A stretch of 64,000 nucleotides of DNA. Origin: Halobacillus litoralis (GTDB lineage: Bacteria > Bacillota > Bacilli > Bacillales > Halobacillaceae). Of the stretch, positions 7,351-16,024 are shown one piece after another. Both the position numbers and the translations under genes were made by a program. Under the pieces are notes generated by a model. The model ran no database searches, was not told the DNA's origin, and worked only from the letters and a program-made list of their open reading frames with translations. Position 1 is the first letter of the stretch, and each line of letters opens with the position of its first letter. The stretch is taken from positions 1 to 64,000 of the forward strand of contig NZ_JAIVAJ010000002.1 of the NCBI RefSeq assembly GCF_020171725.1, given 5' to 3'.

Positions 7351-9225
7351 TTGGTCATGCAAATACATAGCAAACAAAGCCTTCAACACCTTCAAGCCCG
7401 GATTTTTGAATTGTTTACGAAAGATACGACATACACCTTTGACACATTTCTTTATTTACTATCTGTAGAAATTCGTAACTTTCTTCAAGTCCAACAGTGT
7501 GGCGTGTATGTATTGGATGATTGGGAAGGTGGCTTCCACCTGAATGCAAACCATAAAGATGACGGTATGCAATGGCTGGAGTCCTTTTCGGTTCATGATA
7601 TATCATTTGAAGGATCCAATATACTTCACAAGGGGGAGTTCGTCAATCCATTAGTTGACCGCGAGGCATCGGATCGCTCCTTCTCAGTGATTCCTTTGAT
7701 TGAGGACAAGTTGTATGGGTTCTTTGTAATCCAGCATCATTCTTTCAGGGAAATGGATCAACAATTGCTGAGGTCTGTTCGAATCGAAGTCAGCAAATCA
7801 ATCAATAAAGTGCGTGTCGTATTTGCCGCTTTGGAAGAGAAGCAGAAATATGAACGCTTATATAAAGGAACATCGGACTTTCACTCAACGAACCATAGTG
7901 AAGACGTCCTTCAGCAGGTGATCCAAACGGTAAAGAGGGTCTACCCTCAATTTCATTACTACTTATTGCTTTCTCAGGATCACACGTGTCAGGCGGACTT
8001 GCCGGTCAAAAGCCTGACGTACAATAAAGAAGCCTCTTCACAAGCCAGTGCGCAGGCCTATTTAATGGGAGAACTACAGATTGAGGATTCTGAAGAAAGA
8101 GACGAATCGGTTCTATACGCTCCTCTTAAGGGTAAGCAGGGAGTCTATGGTGTGCTTCAGGTCGTATCATCTCAGCTACTTTATTTTACAGAAGCACAAA
8201 TCGAGTTTTTTGATCTTTTGTCTCAGGACGCAGGTAATGCCCTTGAGAATGCTCAACTCTATCAACAGTCAAGAAGACTGAATAACGACTTGCAATTGAT
8301 CAATTCCACGTCGAAACATTTGAATTCAACTATGAAATTAACAGATAAAATTGCGTATGTAGCCGATCGTATCGATCAGTCGTTTGGTGCAGATGAAGTG
8401 GGGATTATTCTTTTTGAAAATGAAAGTCACACCAGCTTTGATATTCTGGAGGGCAGTTCAGCTTTCTTTGAAAGTCCAGCCTGCCATTCTTTGATAACCA
8501 AAGTTGATCGAGACCTCGTTAAGAATGACGAAGCCGTGTTTATCGGGGACTTGACCATGCGTCTGGAAGAATCGTTTGAATATCACTCTCTTATGGCCGT
8601 CCCGATGACGGATCATGAGTATTTGGATGGTCTTGCGATCGTGCTGCACAAGGAACCTTATTATTTCAGCTTCGACTCATTCAAGCTGCTTCAATCCCTT
8701 GTCCACCACTCAACGCTCGCTTTTGCCAACTCTATGCTTCATGAAGAGCTTGAGAGGACGGTTATTACTGATTATTTGACGAAGCTCCATTCCAGGAATT
8801 ATTTAGATCAAAAAGTAGAACATCACCTGAACAAGGACAAGCGGGGGCACTTCTTATTGTTCGACATTGATAACTTTAAGAAGGTCAATGATACGTACGG
8901 TCACCAAATCGGGGACGATGTGATTTGTCAGGTCGCTGATATCATCCAGAATACCATTATGGATAAAGGGCTTGGCGCAAGGTGGGGAGGAGAGGAATTG
9001 GCTGTGTACCTTCCAGGTTTAACAGAGTCCCATGCGTACCACCTGGCTGATTCGATTCGGTCTACCATCGCTGTAGAGACGAACCCCTCCGTAACAGTGT
9101 CCTGTGGTATGGCGTCCTGGAGGTCCTCAGAGCGACCGGATGTGAAGCAGATTGTAAAAGATGCTGATCAAGCCTTGTATGTTGCAAAAGAATATGGAAA
9201 GAACCGGATTGTTGTTTCCTCATAA
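7351..9225 (+). CDS. ytrP: GAF-GGDEF domain protein (YtrP-like)
   Basis: The 624-residue soluble protein carries GAF-like sensor segments (about residues 15-160, 170-300 and 320-460) and a C-terminal GGDEF domain (about 465-622). The family makes cyclic di-GMP, but the signature here reads RWGGEEL (final Phe changed to Leu), and I see no RxxD inhibitory site five residues before it. Activity is therefore uncertain. The nucleotide-binding region DIDNFKKVNDTYGHQIGD is intact. The TTG at 7351 is spaced better from AGAAAGGTG than the ATG at 7357. Position between rpsD and msrC matches ytrP in B. subtilis. Confidence 0.9.
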   Translation: MVMQIHSKQSLQHLQARIFELFTKDTTYTFDTFLYLLSVEIRNFLQVQQCGVYVLDDWEGGFHLNANHKDDGMQWLESFSVHDISFEGSNILHKGEFVNPLVDREASDRSFSVIPLIEDKLYGFFVIQHHSFREMDQQLLRSVRIEVSKSINKVRVVFAALEEKQKYERLYKGTSDFHSTNHSEDVLQQVIQTVKRVYPQFHYYLLLSQDHTCQADLPVKSLTYNKEASSQASAQAYLMGELQIEDSEERDESVLYAPLKGKQGVYGVLQVVSSQLLYFTEAQIEFFDLLSQDAGNALENAQLYQQSRRLNNDLQLINSTSKHLNSTMKLTDKIAYVADRIDQSFGADEVGIILFENESHTSFDILEGSSAFFESPACHSLITKVDRDLVKNDEAVFIGDLTMRLEESFEYHSLMAVPMTDHEYLDGLAIVLHKEPYYFSFDSFKLLQSLVHHSTLAFANSMLHEELERTVITDYLTKLHSRNYLDQKVEHHLNKDKRGHFLLFDIDNFKKVNDTYGHQIGDDVICQVADIIQNTIMDKGLGARWGGEELAVYLPGLTESHAYHLADSIRSTIAVETNPSVTVSCGMASWRSSERPDVKQIVKDADQALYVAKEYGKNRIVVSS

Positions 9226-9228
9226 AGA

Positions 9229-9257
9229 AAGCTCTCTGCTGTTAGGCAGAGAGCTTT
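9229..9257. terminator. Bidirectional terminator between ytrP and msrC
   Basis: AAGCTCTCTGC / GCAGAGAGCTT stem with TTTT on the plus side and A-rich sequence on the other, between two convergent genes. Confidence 0.9.
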
Positions 9258-9261
9258 TGGT

Positions 9262-9741
9262 TTAAATGTGCTGCTGTAATGTTTCAACAAATTCTTTAAG
9301 GTAGACCTCATCTTCTTCATCGAAGCGGTCTTTGGACGGACTGTCGATATCGAGTACGCCGTACACTTCGTTGTCCTTCATCATCGGTACGACAATTTCG
9401 GACTGGGAGGCGGCGTCGCAGGCGATATGTCCTGGGAATGCATGAACATCGGCAATACGCTGAACCTCTTGATCCGCTACGGCTGTACCGCAGACGCCTC
9501 TGCCAGATGGGATACGAACGCAGGCAGGTAGCCCTTGGAATGGTCCGAGAACGAGCTCGTCTTTCTTCCATAGATAGAATCCTACCCAGTTGACATCGTC
9601 GAGAAACTGGTTGAGCAGGGATGCAGCATTTGATAGATTGGCAATTTCATCAGGCTCATCCTCGATGAGAGCTTTGAGCTGTTTGATGAGCAATTCGTAG
9701 TTCTCTTTTTTAGTGCCAGTGTAGGTCATGGTCTGAAACAT
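9262..9741 (-). CDS. msrC: Free methionine-R-sulfoxide reductase (GAF type)
   Basis: A single GAF domain of 159 residues that reduces free Met-R-sulfoxide, an oxidative damage repair step in the cytoplasm. Three cysteines in ACVRIP, GVCGTA and HIACDA are spaced 10 and 24 residues apart, the spacing of the catalytic and resolving cysteines in the E. coli enzyme (84, 94, 118). The start at 9741 has AAGGAGG at good distance. It corresponds to ytsP of B. subtilis by synteny (ytrP-ytsP-refZ-hisJ). It is divergent from refZ across a large palindrome. Confidence 0.93.
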   Translation of the reverse strand: MFQTMTYTGTKKENYELLIKQLKALIEDEPDEIANLSNAASLLNQFLDDVNWVGFYLWKKDELVLGPFQGLPACVRIPSGRGVCGTAVADQEVQRIADVHAFPGHIACDAASQSEIVVPMMKDNEVYGVLDIDSPSKDRFDEEDEVYLKEFVETLQQHI

Positions 9742-9755
9742 GTTAAGTCCTCCTT

Positions 9756-9787
9756 ACATGAATTCGCGTGCAGCGCGAAAATCATGT
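9756..9787. promoter_or_regulatory. 32-bp imperfect palindrome between msrC and refZ
   Basis: The arms ACATGA-A-TTCGCG and CGCGAA-AA-TCATGT flank TGCAG. It sits in the divergent intergenic space just upstream of msrC. A TetR-family regulator (refZ) is encoded next door, so an operator is a reasonable guess; a hairpin in the mRNA is the alternative. Confidence 0.45.
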
Positions 9788-9809
9788 CGTGATTTGATGA
9801 ACGATTACC

Positions 9810-9830
9810 AGCAGGAAAATCCTGCTTTTT
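9810..9830 (+). terminator. Terminator-like hairpin upstream of refZ
   Basis: AGCAGGA-AAA-TCCTGCT followed by five T, about 30 bases before the refZ start codon and on the same strand. It could attenuate refZ transcription. Confidence 0.5.
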
Positions 9831-9860
9831 AAAGAACTATTCCCTTGAGGGGGAAAAATA

Positions 9861-10463
9861 ATGAGCCGACAGAATCAAACGAGTAATAAGGTGCTGGAAG
9901 TAGCGTGCCGACTTTTTTACAGCAAGGGATTTAATGGGACATCCGTTCGGGATATAGCTCATGCCGCCGATGTAAACGTGTCTTTGATTCATTACTATTT
10001 CAAAAGCAAACAAGGGTTGTTTGAATCGTTAGCTGTCAATTACTTTGAACCTTATTTGGATTTACTGGAACAAGAAGCAGCCTCTGATTTTCAGTTGGGG
10101 CTGGAATCGTTGTTGAAAAAAATTCTACATTATAAGCAGATGAATTATCAACTCTCTTGTTTAGTTTATAGAGAACTTTCCCTGAATACGATTTTTGCAA
10201 GAGAAATGCTGGTCACTTATATTGCGAAAGAAAACCATTTATTCAACCTCATTCTCTTTAATAAAAGATCAAAAGTTGAAGTGACGTTCAGAGAGAAGCT
10301 CTGTCTTCTGCAATTGAAAGGGTTGCTGAATGCCCCTTTTATGATGCCACACGAGTGCAGAGACCCCTTCATTACGGAAGCTTCGATTGATCACTTCGTG
10401 GAGGTGTACAGTGAATTGATGTCTGAACAGCAGACGGTCAAATCATTGAGCGCTCACTATTAA
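9861..10463 (+). CDS. refZ: TetR-family regulator RefZ (FtsZ-ring placement)
   Basis: DNA-binding protein of 200 residues with an N-terminal TetR helix-turn-helix (GFNGTSVRDIAHAADVNVSL, then HYYFKSKQGLF). In B. subtilis RefZ binds motifs on the origin-proximal chromosome and regulates FtsZ during sporulation. Here identity rests on the sequence and on synteny between msrC and hisJ, with ezrA close by. Its stop overlaps the stop of the convergent hisJ by three bases. A terminator-like hairpin and a palindrome lie in its leader region. Confidence 0.88.
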   Translation: MSRQNQTSNKVLEVACRLFYSKGFNGTSVRDIAHAADVNVSLIHYYFKSKQGLFESLAVNYFEPYLDLLEQEAASDFQLGLESLLKKILHYKQMNYQLSCLVYRELSLNTIFAREMLVTYIAKENHLFNLILFNKRSKVEVTFREKLCLLQLKGLLNAPFMMPHECRDPFITEASIDHFVEVYSELMSEQQTVKSLSAHY

Positions 10464-11257
10464 CGACATACATTTGATAACTGTTGATATCCTTGTTTAA
10501 GGCCAGAGGCGCTATGAGCGTCAGAGCCATATACAAGGGGGATCCCCATGGCATGGGCCTGTTCGGCAATTGGTTTTGTCGGGTAGGTCTCATTGCAATG
10601 GGGTTTTTGTGTTCCGGCACCATTGTAATCGAGCTCGACATGATGGTCACTGGCAGAACGGAGCACCTCTACGGCCATCTGCTGCCAATTCGACGGTGAT
10701 GGGAAGAGCTCGTGAAATTTTCGAATCAATGTCATATGCCCGATTCTTGAAGGTTTAAAAGGACCGAGGTCTGTCTCGATCGACGCGCGTACTTGACGGA
10801 AGTAGGCTTCATACATTTGCTCTATCCCCCCAAAGTCCAAGACAGCCTCACGGAACATGTCAGGACTAAAGTCCAAGCAATACCATCCGCTATTCCCCTG
10901 TAAAAAATGAACCGATAGAATGCCATCGTCAAGCTCTGGTCCATATTGTGTCAGAAAGGCTTCTGTCTCCTTTTCATACCCGGATATATAGTCCAGCTCA
11001 AAGCCTGCAAAAATCGTTATGTCCTTTTCATACTCCGCTTTCAATCCGTTCAAGTCTTTGAGGTACTGTTCGACATCCTGTGCGTTCATCCCACTGTCCT
11101 TATCAGGTACAGGATCGACGAAGGAAGGCGGGAGGGGGGCGTGCTCTGTAAAGGTCATCGTTGAGTATCCCACATGAATCGCCTTTTCTACGTATTCTTT
11201 CAAGGAGTCGAGCGTTCCGTGTGGGCAGTAAGGAGTATGGATGTGTCCATCTCTCAT
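10460..11257 (-). CDS. hisJ: Histidinol-phosphatase (PHP family)
   Basis: Hydrolyses histidinol phosphate in histidine synthesis. The 265-residue PHP-fold protein has the metal-binding motifs HIHTPYCPHG (residues 5-14), FTEH, the GFELDY segment and YGSDAH near the C-terminus. The start at 11257 follows AAGGAGG. It lies outside any his operon, as hisJ does in B. subtilis, and converges on refZ with a small overlap of ends. Confidence 0.93.
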   Translation of the reverse strand: MRDGHIHTPYCPHGTLDSLKEYVEKAIHVGYSTMTFTEHAPLPPSFVDPVPDKDSGMNAQDVEQYLKDLNGLKAEYEKDITIFAGFELDYISGYEKETEAFLTQYGPELDDGILSVHFLQGNSGWYCLDFSPDMFREAVLDFGGIEQMYEAYFRQVRASIETDLGPFKPSRIGHMTLIRKFHELFPSPSNWQQMAVEVLRSASDHHVELDYNGAGTQKPHCNETYPTKPIAEQAHAMGIPLVYGSDAHSASGLKQGYQQLSNVCR

Positions 11258-11417
11258 AGGTGAATCCTCCTTTACCTGTTAAAGTAATTGTCAATCAGTT
11301 GATAAATTTGAAATATTTTAGCCAAAAGTGCTATTTACATGGTATCATAATAAGCAATCAATCATTAATCTCGGAACCAGTTCCAACTGTGGGCGTTAAC
11401 GTGTAAGGAGGATAATT

Positions 11418-13109
11418 ATGGAGTACGTCATCGGGGGTATTTTGCTGCTTATCGTGCTGTTCATTACGGGTCTTATTTGGCGGAAGCGTGTGTACGATGA
11501 AGTGGATCGCCTTGAAAGCTGGAAGATGGATATTATGAACAGAAGAGTAACGGATGAGCTGTCGAAAGTGAAGGCGCTGAATCTATCAGGCGAAACGCAG
11601 GAGAAGTTCGAAGGGTGGAGGAATCGCTGGGATCAGATTCTTACGAAAGAACTTCCTGAGTTAGAAGAAGATTTATTTGATGCCGAAGAAGCGGCGGATA
11701 AGTATCAATTCAATCGTGTGAAGAGGGTCGTAGCTCATACGGAGGGGAAGCTCGAAGCGATTGAAGAGAGCATTGCTTCTATGTTTGAAGAGCTTGATAC
11801 ATTGTTGAATTCAGAGCAGAACAGCAGAGAAGAAATGGAATCTCTCAAACCTGAGTTGAAAGCACTGTCCAAGGAGCTCGTAGACCAACGTCATGCTTAT
11901 GGGAAAGCTGTTCATGTGTTCGAACGCAGAATAGCCGAATGGCAGGCTAGCTTTGACGAATATGAACACCTTGTCGAACAGGGCGATTACTTAGAAGCGG
12001 ATGAGCTGGCTCAATCGACGAGTCGACAAGTGAAGCAACTGAAAGAGGAAGTAGAACAATTCCCGATTCTTTATAAAAAAGCTCAGACAGAACTACCTGA
12101 ACAGTTGAAGGAGTTAACGAACGGTCTTCAGGAAATGAAAGAAGATGGTTATCGTCTCTCGCACTTCAGCTTCAAACCGGAAATACATAATTTCGAACGC
12201 TCTCTCAAATCTATGGCAGCCAAACTTCAACAGGGAGATCAAACCGACGTGGAGAAAGAGTTGACCGAGATTGAAGCGCGTGTTCAGGAAATTTATCTAA
12301 TGCTTGAGAAAGAAGCAGTCGCCCATAACTTCGTTGAAAAACAGTATGGTCCTCTTCAATCTCAGCTGGATGAGCTTGATTATGTTTTAGAGCTGACGGA
12401 GAAGGAAATAGAAGAGATACAATATACCTATCAACTGGGCGATGAAGATATTGAAACCTACCGCAGCCTGAAGAAATGGTATAGCCAGTTGAAGAACCGC
12501 TTATATCAAGTCGATGAGAAGCGGGGAGATGGGGAGACTTCCTTTGCTGAGATCCGAGAAGAGATGGAAGAAGCACAGGAACATCTTCAGCAACTGAAGG
12601 AAAAACAGGAATCGTTCAGCGAGAATGTTCAGACGCTCAGAAAAGACGAGCTTGAAGCAAAAGAAAAGCTTGCTGAAATGGAGCAGAAGCTGATGGACAC
12701 GCACCGTCGCTTAAAACGAAGCAATCTTCCTGGCATCCCTGAAGTCGTATTTGAGAAAATGAAAGCAGCTGGTGAAAAAATTACCATCGTATTCGACTAT
12801 TTGGAGCAGCAACCACTTGATATGTCACGAGTGGGTGAGAAATTAGAGGAAGCTGTTCAACTGACGGAAGAGTTGACTCAGGCAGCGAATGAAACGTTGC
12901 GCACGGCAGAGTTAGCCGAACGAGTCATTCAGTATGCCAACCGGTATAAGAGTAAACATCCATTACTTGCTGCAAAGCTGTTGGAAGCAGAAGCAGAGTT
13001 TAGGGAATGTCGTTATCAATCGGCTTTAGAATTAGCGAAAGAGGCTTTAAATGAAGTGGATCCACACGCATTCTCCCGACTTGAAGACAAGGAGCAAGTA
13101 TTGGCTTAG
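11418..13109 (+). CDS. ezrA: Septation ring regulator EzrA
   Basis: Membrane-anchored cytoplasmic protein that prevents extra FtsZ rings and helps organise the divisome. The 563 residues contain one N-terminal transmembrane helix (about 3-22) and then continuous spectrin-like coiled-coil helices rich in Glu and Lys. Length and organisation match Gram-positive EzrA. The start has AAGGAGG at good spacing. A small gene of unknown role follows 10 bases later and is probably cotranscribed. Confidence 0.96.
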   Translation: MEYVIGGILLLIVLFITGLIWRKRVYDEVDRLESWKMDIMNRRVTDELSKVKALNLSGETQEKFEGWRNRWDQILTKELPELEEDLFDAEEAADKYQFNRVKRVVAHTEGKLEAIEESIASMFEELDTLLNSEQNSREEMESLKPELKALSKELVDQRHAYGKAVHVFERRIAEWQASFDEYEHLVEQGDYLEADELAQSTSRQVKQLKEEVEQFPILYKKAQTELPEQLKELTNGLQEMKEDGYRLSHFSFKPEIHNFERSLKSMAAKLQQGDQTDVEKELTEIEARVQEIYLMLEKEAVAHNFVEKQYGPLQSQLDELDYVLELTEKEIEEIQYTYQLGDEDIETYRSLKKWYSQLKNRLYQVDEKRGDGETSFAEIREEMEEAQEHLQQLKEKQESFSENVQTLRKDELEAKEKLAEMEQKLMDTHRRLKRSNLPGIPEVVFEKMKAAGEKITIVFDYLEQQPLDMSRVGEKLEEAVQLTEELTQAANETLRTAELAERVIQYANRYKSKHPLLAAKLLEAEAEFRECRYQSALELAKEALNEVDPHAFSRLEDKEQVLA

Positions 13110-13119
13110 GAGTGTTAGG

Positions 13120-13440
13120 ATGAGAAAATGGGGTCTTATTGGTTTGGCGACGTTGACGATTGTATTGTGGTCATCTGTTATCGGCTTCTATGTCTTTTCA
13201 ACGAATACCGTTGAATGGGCTGAAACACACAGCCAAGCTATAGAACCAATCCATTACAATAAATCGATCACGGACGATCAATTAACAGCTCACTTCGAGC
13301 GGACTGACCAGTCGATCAACGATGCAGAAACGATCCTCGGTGCGGATGCGCTCACTCAAAACTGGATCAATGATATGAATGAAGATGGAAAAGTCAGTAT
13401 CGATACAGTGCTTGAGTCTCTCAACATCGAATCACAATAA
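13120..13440 (+). CDS. Small membrane-anchored or secreted protein after ezrA
   Basis: Not recognised. The 106 residues begin with a short basic stretch and a hydrophobic segment (about residues 5-26; anchor or signal peptide without a clear lipobox). An acidic soluble part follows. Near the C-terminus NDMNEDGKVS resembles the loop of an EF-hand or dockerin calcium site, but only one loop is present, so metal binding is speculative. I chose the ATG at 13120, seven bases after AGGAGTG; a longer frame begins inside ezrA and lacks a ribosome site. It probably shares the ezrA transcript and ends at the terminator at 13448-13486. Confidence 0.7.
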   Translation: MRKWGLIGLATLTIVLWSSVIGFYVFSTNTVEWAETHSQAIEPIHYNKSITDDQLTAHFERTDQSINDAETILGADALTQNWINDMNEDGKVSIDTVLESLNIESQ

Positions 13441-13447
13441 CGTCTTA

Positions 13448-13486
13448 AAAGTCACTTCCCTTTCAGGGGAGGTGGCTTTTTCTTTT
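13448..13486 (+). terminator. Terminator of the ezrA transcript
   Basis: AAGTCACTTCCC / GGGGAGGTGGCTT stem followed by a T-rich tract. Confidence 0.9.
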
Positions 13487-13523
13487 ACTGGGATAGAGGG
13501 CAGCCTTCTTCCATTTCGATTCG

Positions 13524-13532
13524 TGTTATGAT
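13524..13532 (+). promoter_or_regulatory. Extended -10 promoter of nifZ-thiI
   Basis: TGTTATGAT (TGn plus TATGAT) lies about 45 bases before the nifZ start and after the preceding terminator. No clear -35 is present. Confidence 0.45.
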
Positions 13533-13575
13533 AATATTATGGATTGGAATTTCAAACAAAGGAGCTCAAGAGCCC

Positions 13576-14718
13576 ATGATCTATCTGGATAATAGCGCAA
13601 CGACACAGCCTCACCCTGAGGTTCTTGAAAGTTATAAAAAGGTAGCAGATAAGTTTTTTGCAAACCCATCATCTGTTCACCGCTTCGGAAGTGAAGTGGA
13701 ACGATTGCTTCAGCAAACGAGGAACCAGGCCGCTGAATGGTTCGGTGTACAGCCTAAGGAAGTCATTTTTACTTCTGGAGGAACAGAAGGGAACAATATG
13801 GCCATCAAAGGAATTGCTCTTATGCACCAGTCGAGAGGAAAGCATCTGATCACCTCTCAGGTTGAGCATCCATCGGTCATCGAGGCGTTTCGTGCCATGG
13901 AATCTTTGGGCTTTGACGTGACGTATCTTCCGGTCGACTCAGAAGGGAAAGTCAACCCACAAGATGTTTCTGAAGCGATGAGGGAAGACACGATCCTAGT
14001 AAGCATCATGTCTGTAAATAATGAACTGGGAACCATTCAACCCATCCAGGAAATTGGCGGCATCGTGAACGAGTATCCGAAAGCTTTCTTTCATGTCGAC
14101 CATGTTCAAGGGCTTGGGAAAATAGATGTTTCATTAAATAAGGATCATATCGATTTATGTACAGTCTCTGGCCATAAGGTTCACGGATTGAAGGGAACCG
14201 GCGCTCTTCTTATGAAGCAGGAGGTTCTGTTATTTCCACTTCTTCACGGAGGTGGACAGGAGCAGGAAAAGCGGGCAGGTACAGAGAACCTTCCCGGGAG
14301 CGTAGCTTTTGTGAAAGCACTCCGGTTCCTTTTCGAAGACCAAGAAAAGAAGCGGAACCATTTAAACCAGCTTCGTGAGTCTTTATGGAATGAGCTTCAA
14401 GAGATAGAAGGAGTTTTCATAAATTCACCGAAGAATGGAGCTCCGCACATTCTTAATTTTTCGGTTCCGGGATTTAAGCCTGAGGTATTAATTCATACGC
14501 TGTCTGAGCGTGACATTTATATATCAACGAAGTCGGCATGCTCGTCTAAGCAGCCGGATGTGAGTGCTGTATTAAAGGCGTGCAATGTGGACAGGGAACG
14601 GACGACCTCAGCTTTGAGAGTCAGCATGTCCTATACGAACACGGAAGAAGAACTGATGACATTTGTACAAGCATTGAAGGCATCAATTGAACAACTACAA
14701 GTGACAATGGGGAGATAA
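13576..14718 (+). CDS. nifZ: Cysteine desulfurase (IscS/NifZ type, partner of ThiI)
   Basis: PLP enzyme of 380 residues that moves sulfur from cysteine to an active-site persulfide. It begins MIYLDNSATTQPHPEV; the PLP lysine is in SGHKVHGLKG and the active cysteine in STKSACSSK. The start at 13576 follows AAAGGAGCTC; upstream in-frame codons lie in the promoter region. The stop is two bases from thiI, so the pair forms an operon. In B. subtilis this pair makes 4-thiouridine at tRNA position 8, and the same task is expected here. It corresponds to B. subtilis NifZ by synteny with ezrA. Confidence 0.92.
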   Translation: MIYLDNSATTQPHPEVLESYKKVADKFFANPSSVHRFGSEVERLLQQTRNQAAEWFGVQPKEVIFTSGGTEGNNMAIKGIALMHQSRGKHLITSQVEHPSVIEAFRAMESLGFDVTYLPVDSEGKVNPQDVSEAMREDTILVSIMSVNNELGTIQPIQEIGGIVNEYPKAFFHVDHVQGLGKIDVSLNKDHIDLCTVSGHKVHGLKGTGALLMKQEVLLFPLLHGGGQEQEKRAGTENLPGSVAFVKALRFLFEDQEKKRNHLNQLRESLWNELQEIEGVFINSPKNGAPHILNFSVPGFKPEVLIHTLSERDIYISTKSACSSKQPDVSAVLKACNVDRERTTSALRVSMSYTNTEEELMTFVQALKASIEQLQVTMGR

Positions 14719-14720
14719 AA

Positions 14721-15929
14721 ATGAACTTTGATCAAATATTGATTCGCTACGGAGAAATGGCGATAAAAGGGAAAAACCGACGCTCGTTCGAGCAGAAGCT
14801 TATGCGCAATTTAATTCGTAAGCTGAAGCCTTTTCCCGGTGCAAGAATTCATAAAACAAGAGATCGCATGTACATTCTGCTAAATGGCGAAGACCCGCAC
14901 GCGGTGATGGATGTATGTCGTAAAGTGTTCGGAATCCACAGCTTAAGTTTTGCTGTGAAGGTGGAGAAAACGGAAGAGAACTTAAAAGAAGCGGCGCTCC
15001 TTGCCTTCCGGGATGCTGAGGGAGCAAAAACGTTCAAGATCTCTTCAAAGCGTACGGATAAGGAATTTCCTATTTCCTCTCAGGATTTGAACCCTCTTAT
15101 TGGAGGTCACATTCTTCAAAATACGGAAGGTGTAACCGTGGATGTCCACAATCCTGATGTAGAGATTAAGGTTGAAGTTCGTCAGGAGGCAGCCTACATT
15201 ACGGCCCGTGACTATCCTGGAGCAGGAGGTCTTCCAGTCGGCACAACAGGAAAATCCCTTCTCATGCTCTCAGGGGGCATCGACAGTCCGGTTTCCGGTT
15301 ACCTGACCTTGAAGCGGGGAGTCGAGCTTGAGGCGATCCACTTCCACTCTCCTCCTTATACGAGTGACCGTGCGAAGCAGAAAGTGATCGATTTGGCAGA
15401 ACAGCTGAGTCAGTATGGGAATAAAATTAAAATACATGTAATTCCGTTTACGTCAATCCAACAGAAGATTCACCGTGAAATGCCGGAAGGGTACAGCATG
15501 ACCATCATGAGACGTATGATGATGCGAATCAGTGAAAAGCTCGCAGAACGACAAGGGATCCTGTCTCTTACGACAGGAGAGAGCCTGGGACAGGTTGCGA
15601 GCCAGACCATGGAAAGTATGAATACGATCAATGAAGTGACCAACTATCCCATCATTCGCCCACTTGCAACAATGGACAAGCTCGAGATCATCGATCTATC
15701 CAGAAAAATCAACACGTATGATATTTCCATTCGTCCGTATGAAGACTGTTGTACAGTGTTCGTACCGAAAGCTCCGAAAACCAAGCCAAACAGAGAAAAG
15801 GCCAATTATTACGAGTCGAACTCTGATTTTACGGAAGATATTGAAAAAGCTTTAGAAGATAGTTATGTCATTGAAATAGAAGACGGCAAGCAGATCAAGC
15901 AGGAAGATGAATTCAGCGATCTGTTCTAA
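14721..15929 (+). CDS. thiI: tRNA 4-thiouridine synthase ThiI
   Basis: ATP-dependent sulfurtransferase that makes s4U at position 8 of tRNA and may take part in thiazole synthesis. The 402 residues contain an N-terminal ferredoxin-like plus THUMP region (about 1-165) and a PP-loop ATPase domain with LSGGIDSPVSGYL (about 183-195). The C-terminal rhodanese domain of enteric ThiI is absent, as is normal in Firmicutes. It takes sulfur from the desulfurase encoded two bases upstream. A terminator follows at 15932-15965. Confidence 0.96.
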   Translation: MNFDQILIRYGEMAIKGKNRRSFEQKLMRNLIRKLKPFPGARIHKTRDRMYILLNGEDPHAVMDVCRKVFGIHSLSFAVKVEKTEENLKEAALLAFRDAEGAKTFKISSKRTDKEFPISSQDLNPLIGGHILQNTEGVTVDVHNPDVEIKVEVRQEAAYITARDYPGAGGLPVGTTGKSLLMLSGGIDSPVSGYLTLKRGVELEAIHFHSPPYTSDRAKQKVIDLAEQLSQYGNKIKIHVIPFTSIQQKIHREMPEGYSMTIMRRMMMRISEKLAERQGILSLTTGESLGQVASQTMESMNTINEVTNYPIIRPLATMDKLEIIDLSRKINTYDISIRPYEDCCTVFVPKAPKTKPNREKANYYESNSDFTEDIEKALEDSYVIEIEDGKQIKQEDEFSDLF

Positions 15930-15931
15930 TA

Positions 15932-15965
15932 AAAGAACCGCTCCCTCCGGGGCGGTTCTTTTCGT
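15932..15965 (+). terminator. Terminator of nifZ-thiI
   Basis: AAGAACCGCTCCC / GGGGCGGTTCTT stem with TTTTC, directly after the thiI stop codon. Confidence 0.92.
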
Positions 15966-16024
15966 TTCATTTTGTACTTGAGTGTGGTATAAGTAGTACT
16001 AAAAGCTAGAGAGGGTGCAGGGAT

